A stretch of 64,000 bases of DNA from Pandoraea terrae (GTDB lineage: Bacteria > Pseudomonadota > Gammaproteobacteria > Burkholderiales > Burkholderiaceae), in contig NZ_CABPRZ010000015.1 of NCBI RefSeq assembly GCF_902459695.1, positions 1 to 64,000 of the forward strand, given 5' to 3'. The notes below the pieces were generated by a model. The model ran no database searches and was not told the DNA's origin. It saw nothing but the letters and a program-made list of their open reading frames with translations. Both the position numbers and the translations under genes were made by a program. Below, piece after piece: positions 63,956 through 64,000 of this stretch (positions are counted from its first letter, which is position 1; each line of letters begins with the position of its first letter).

Positions 63956-64000
63956 ATGAGCAATCCAATTCATAAGGTCCCCGGCGCCATTGTTGGCGCG
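63956..64000 (+). CDS. Start of a further gene, cut by the window edge
   Basis: An ATG 14 bp after the binding-protein stop opens a frame of 15 codons to the window end ('MSNPIHKVPGAIVGA'). An ABC permease would be expected here by analogy with the other importers, but the visible residues do not prove it. Confidence 0.4.
   Translation, partial: MSNPIHKVPGAIVGA

Overview
The window reads like a chromosome segment of a betaproteobacterium of the order Burkholderiales (Burkholderiaceae-like; genus not resolved). This is inferred from the high GC content, the tRNA-Pro(GGG) sequence, and the dense mix of LysR regulators, amino-acid ABC importers and CoA-linked catabolic genes. Two regions of different character meet near position 8660.

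Region 1 (1-8383) is probably the resident chromosome. It holds the end of a large Ig-like repeat surface protein and a tightly packed export operon: a TolC-family outer-membrane lipoprotein, two HlyD-type adaptors (one with a GAF-like N-terminus), and a fusion of PqqD-like, site-2-protease (M50) and HlyD domains. No ABC ATPase is present. Region 2 (8574-11416) is an integration junction. It has the last 45 nt of a tRNA-Pro(GGG) gene on the minus strand with its own terminator, a tyrosine integrase, and a decayed, poorly coding 1.3 kb stretch.

Region 3 (11.5-64 kb) looks like a catabolic genomic island assembled from small, self-contained modules, most with their own regulator. The modules are: (a) a LysR, a GltIJKL-like ABC importer, a PLP threonine/serine-type dehydratase, RidA and a dead MFS carrier; (b) an FMN 2-hydroxyacid dehydrogenase converging on an ABC importer operon that ends in a DadA-like dehydrogenase, with a LysR; (c) an RraA-family aldolase, a class I aminotransferase, a DctA/GltP-type carrier and a chemoreceptor; (d) a class V aminotransferase, a LysR and a second dehydratase; (e) EtfBA, a CitE-like lyase, a LysR, an MFS carrier, a CoA transferase, an acyl-CoA dehydrogenase and a MaoC/HTD2-type hydratase, which resembles itaconate/mesaconate/methylsuccinate breakdown to acetyl-CoA and pyruvate; (f) a LysR, a two-subunit ThDP decarboxylase, an aldehyde dehydrogenase and an MHS carrier; (g) a LysR, a pair of RraA proteins and an MFS carrier; (h) a LysR, a second RraA pair, an aminotransferase and an alpha/beta hydrolase; (i) a PEP carboxylase gene broken by one amber codon; (j) a GntR regulator, decayed tautomerase and FAD-oxidoreductase remnants, a TauD-type dioxygenase and an amino-acid-type binding protein.

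Taken together the island appears to import and deaminate unusual amino or hydroxy acids (dehydratase plus RidA, DadA, aminotransferases). It would then split the resulting 2-oxo acids (RraA aldolases/decarboxylases, CitE lyase, ThDP decarboxylase) into pyruvate, acetyl-CoA and oxaloacetate-level intermediates. Three closely related LysR proteins and five promoter regions sharing an AT-rich sequence around ATATCGCTTTT suggest that modules (a)-(d) form one regulon. Several genes are broken (MFS, PEP carboxylase, FAD oxidoreductase, tautomerase, XRE), so the island is partly eroding.
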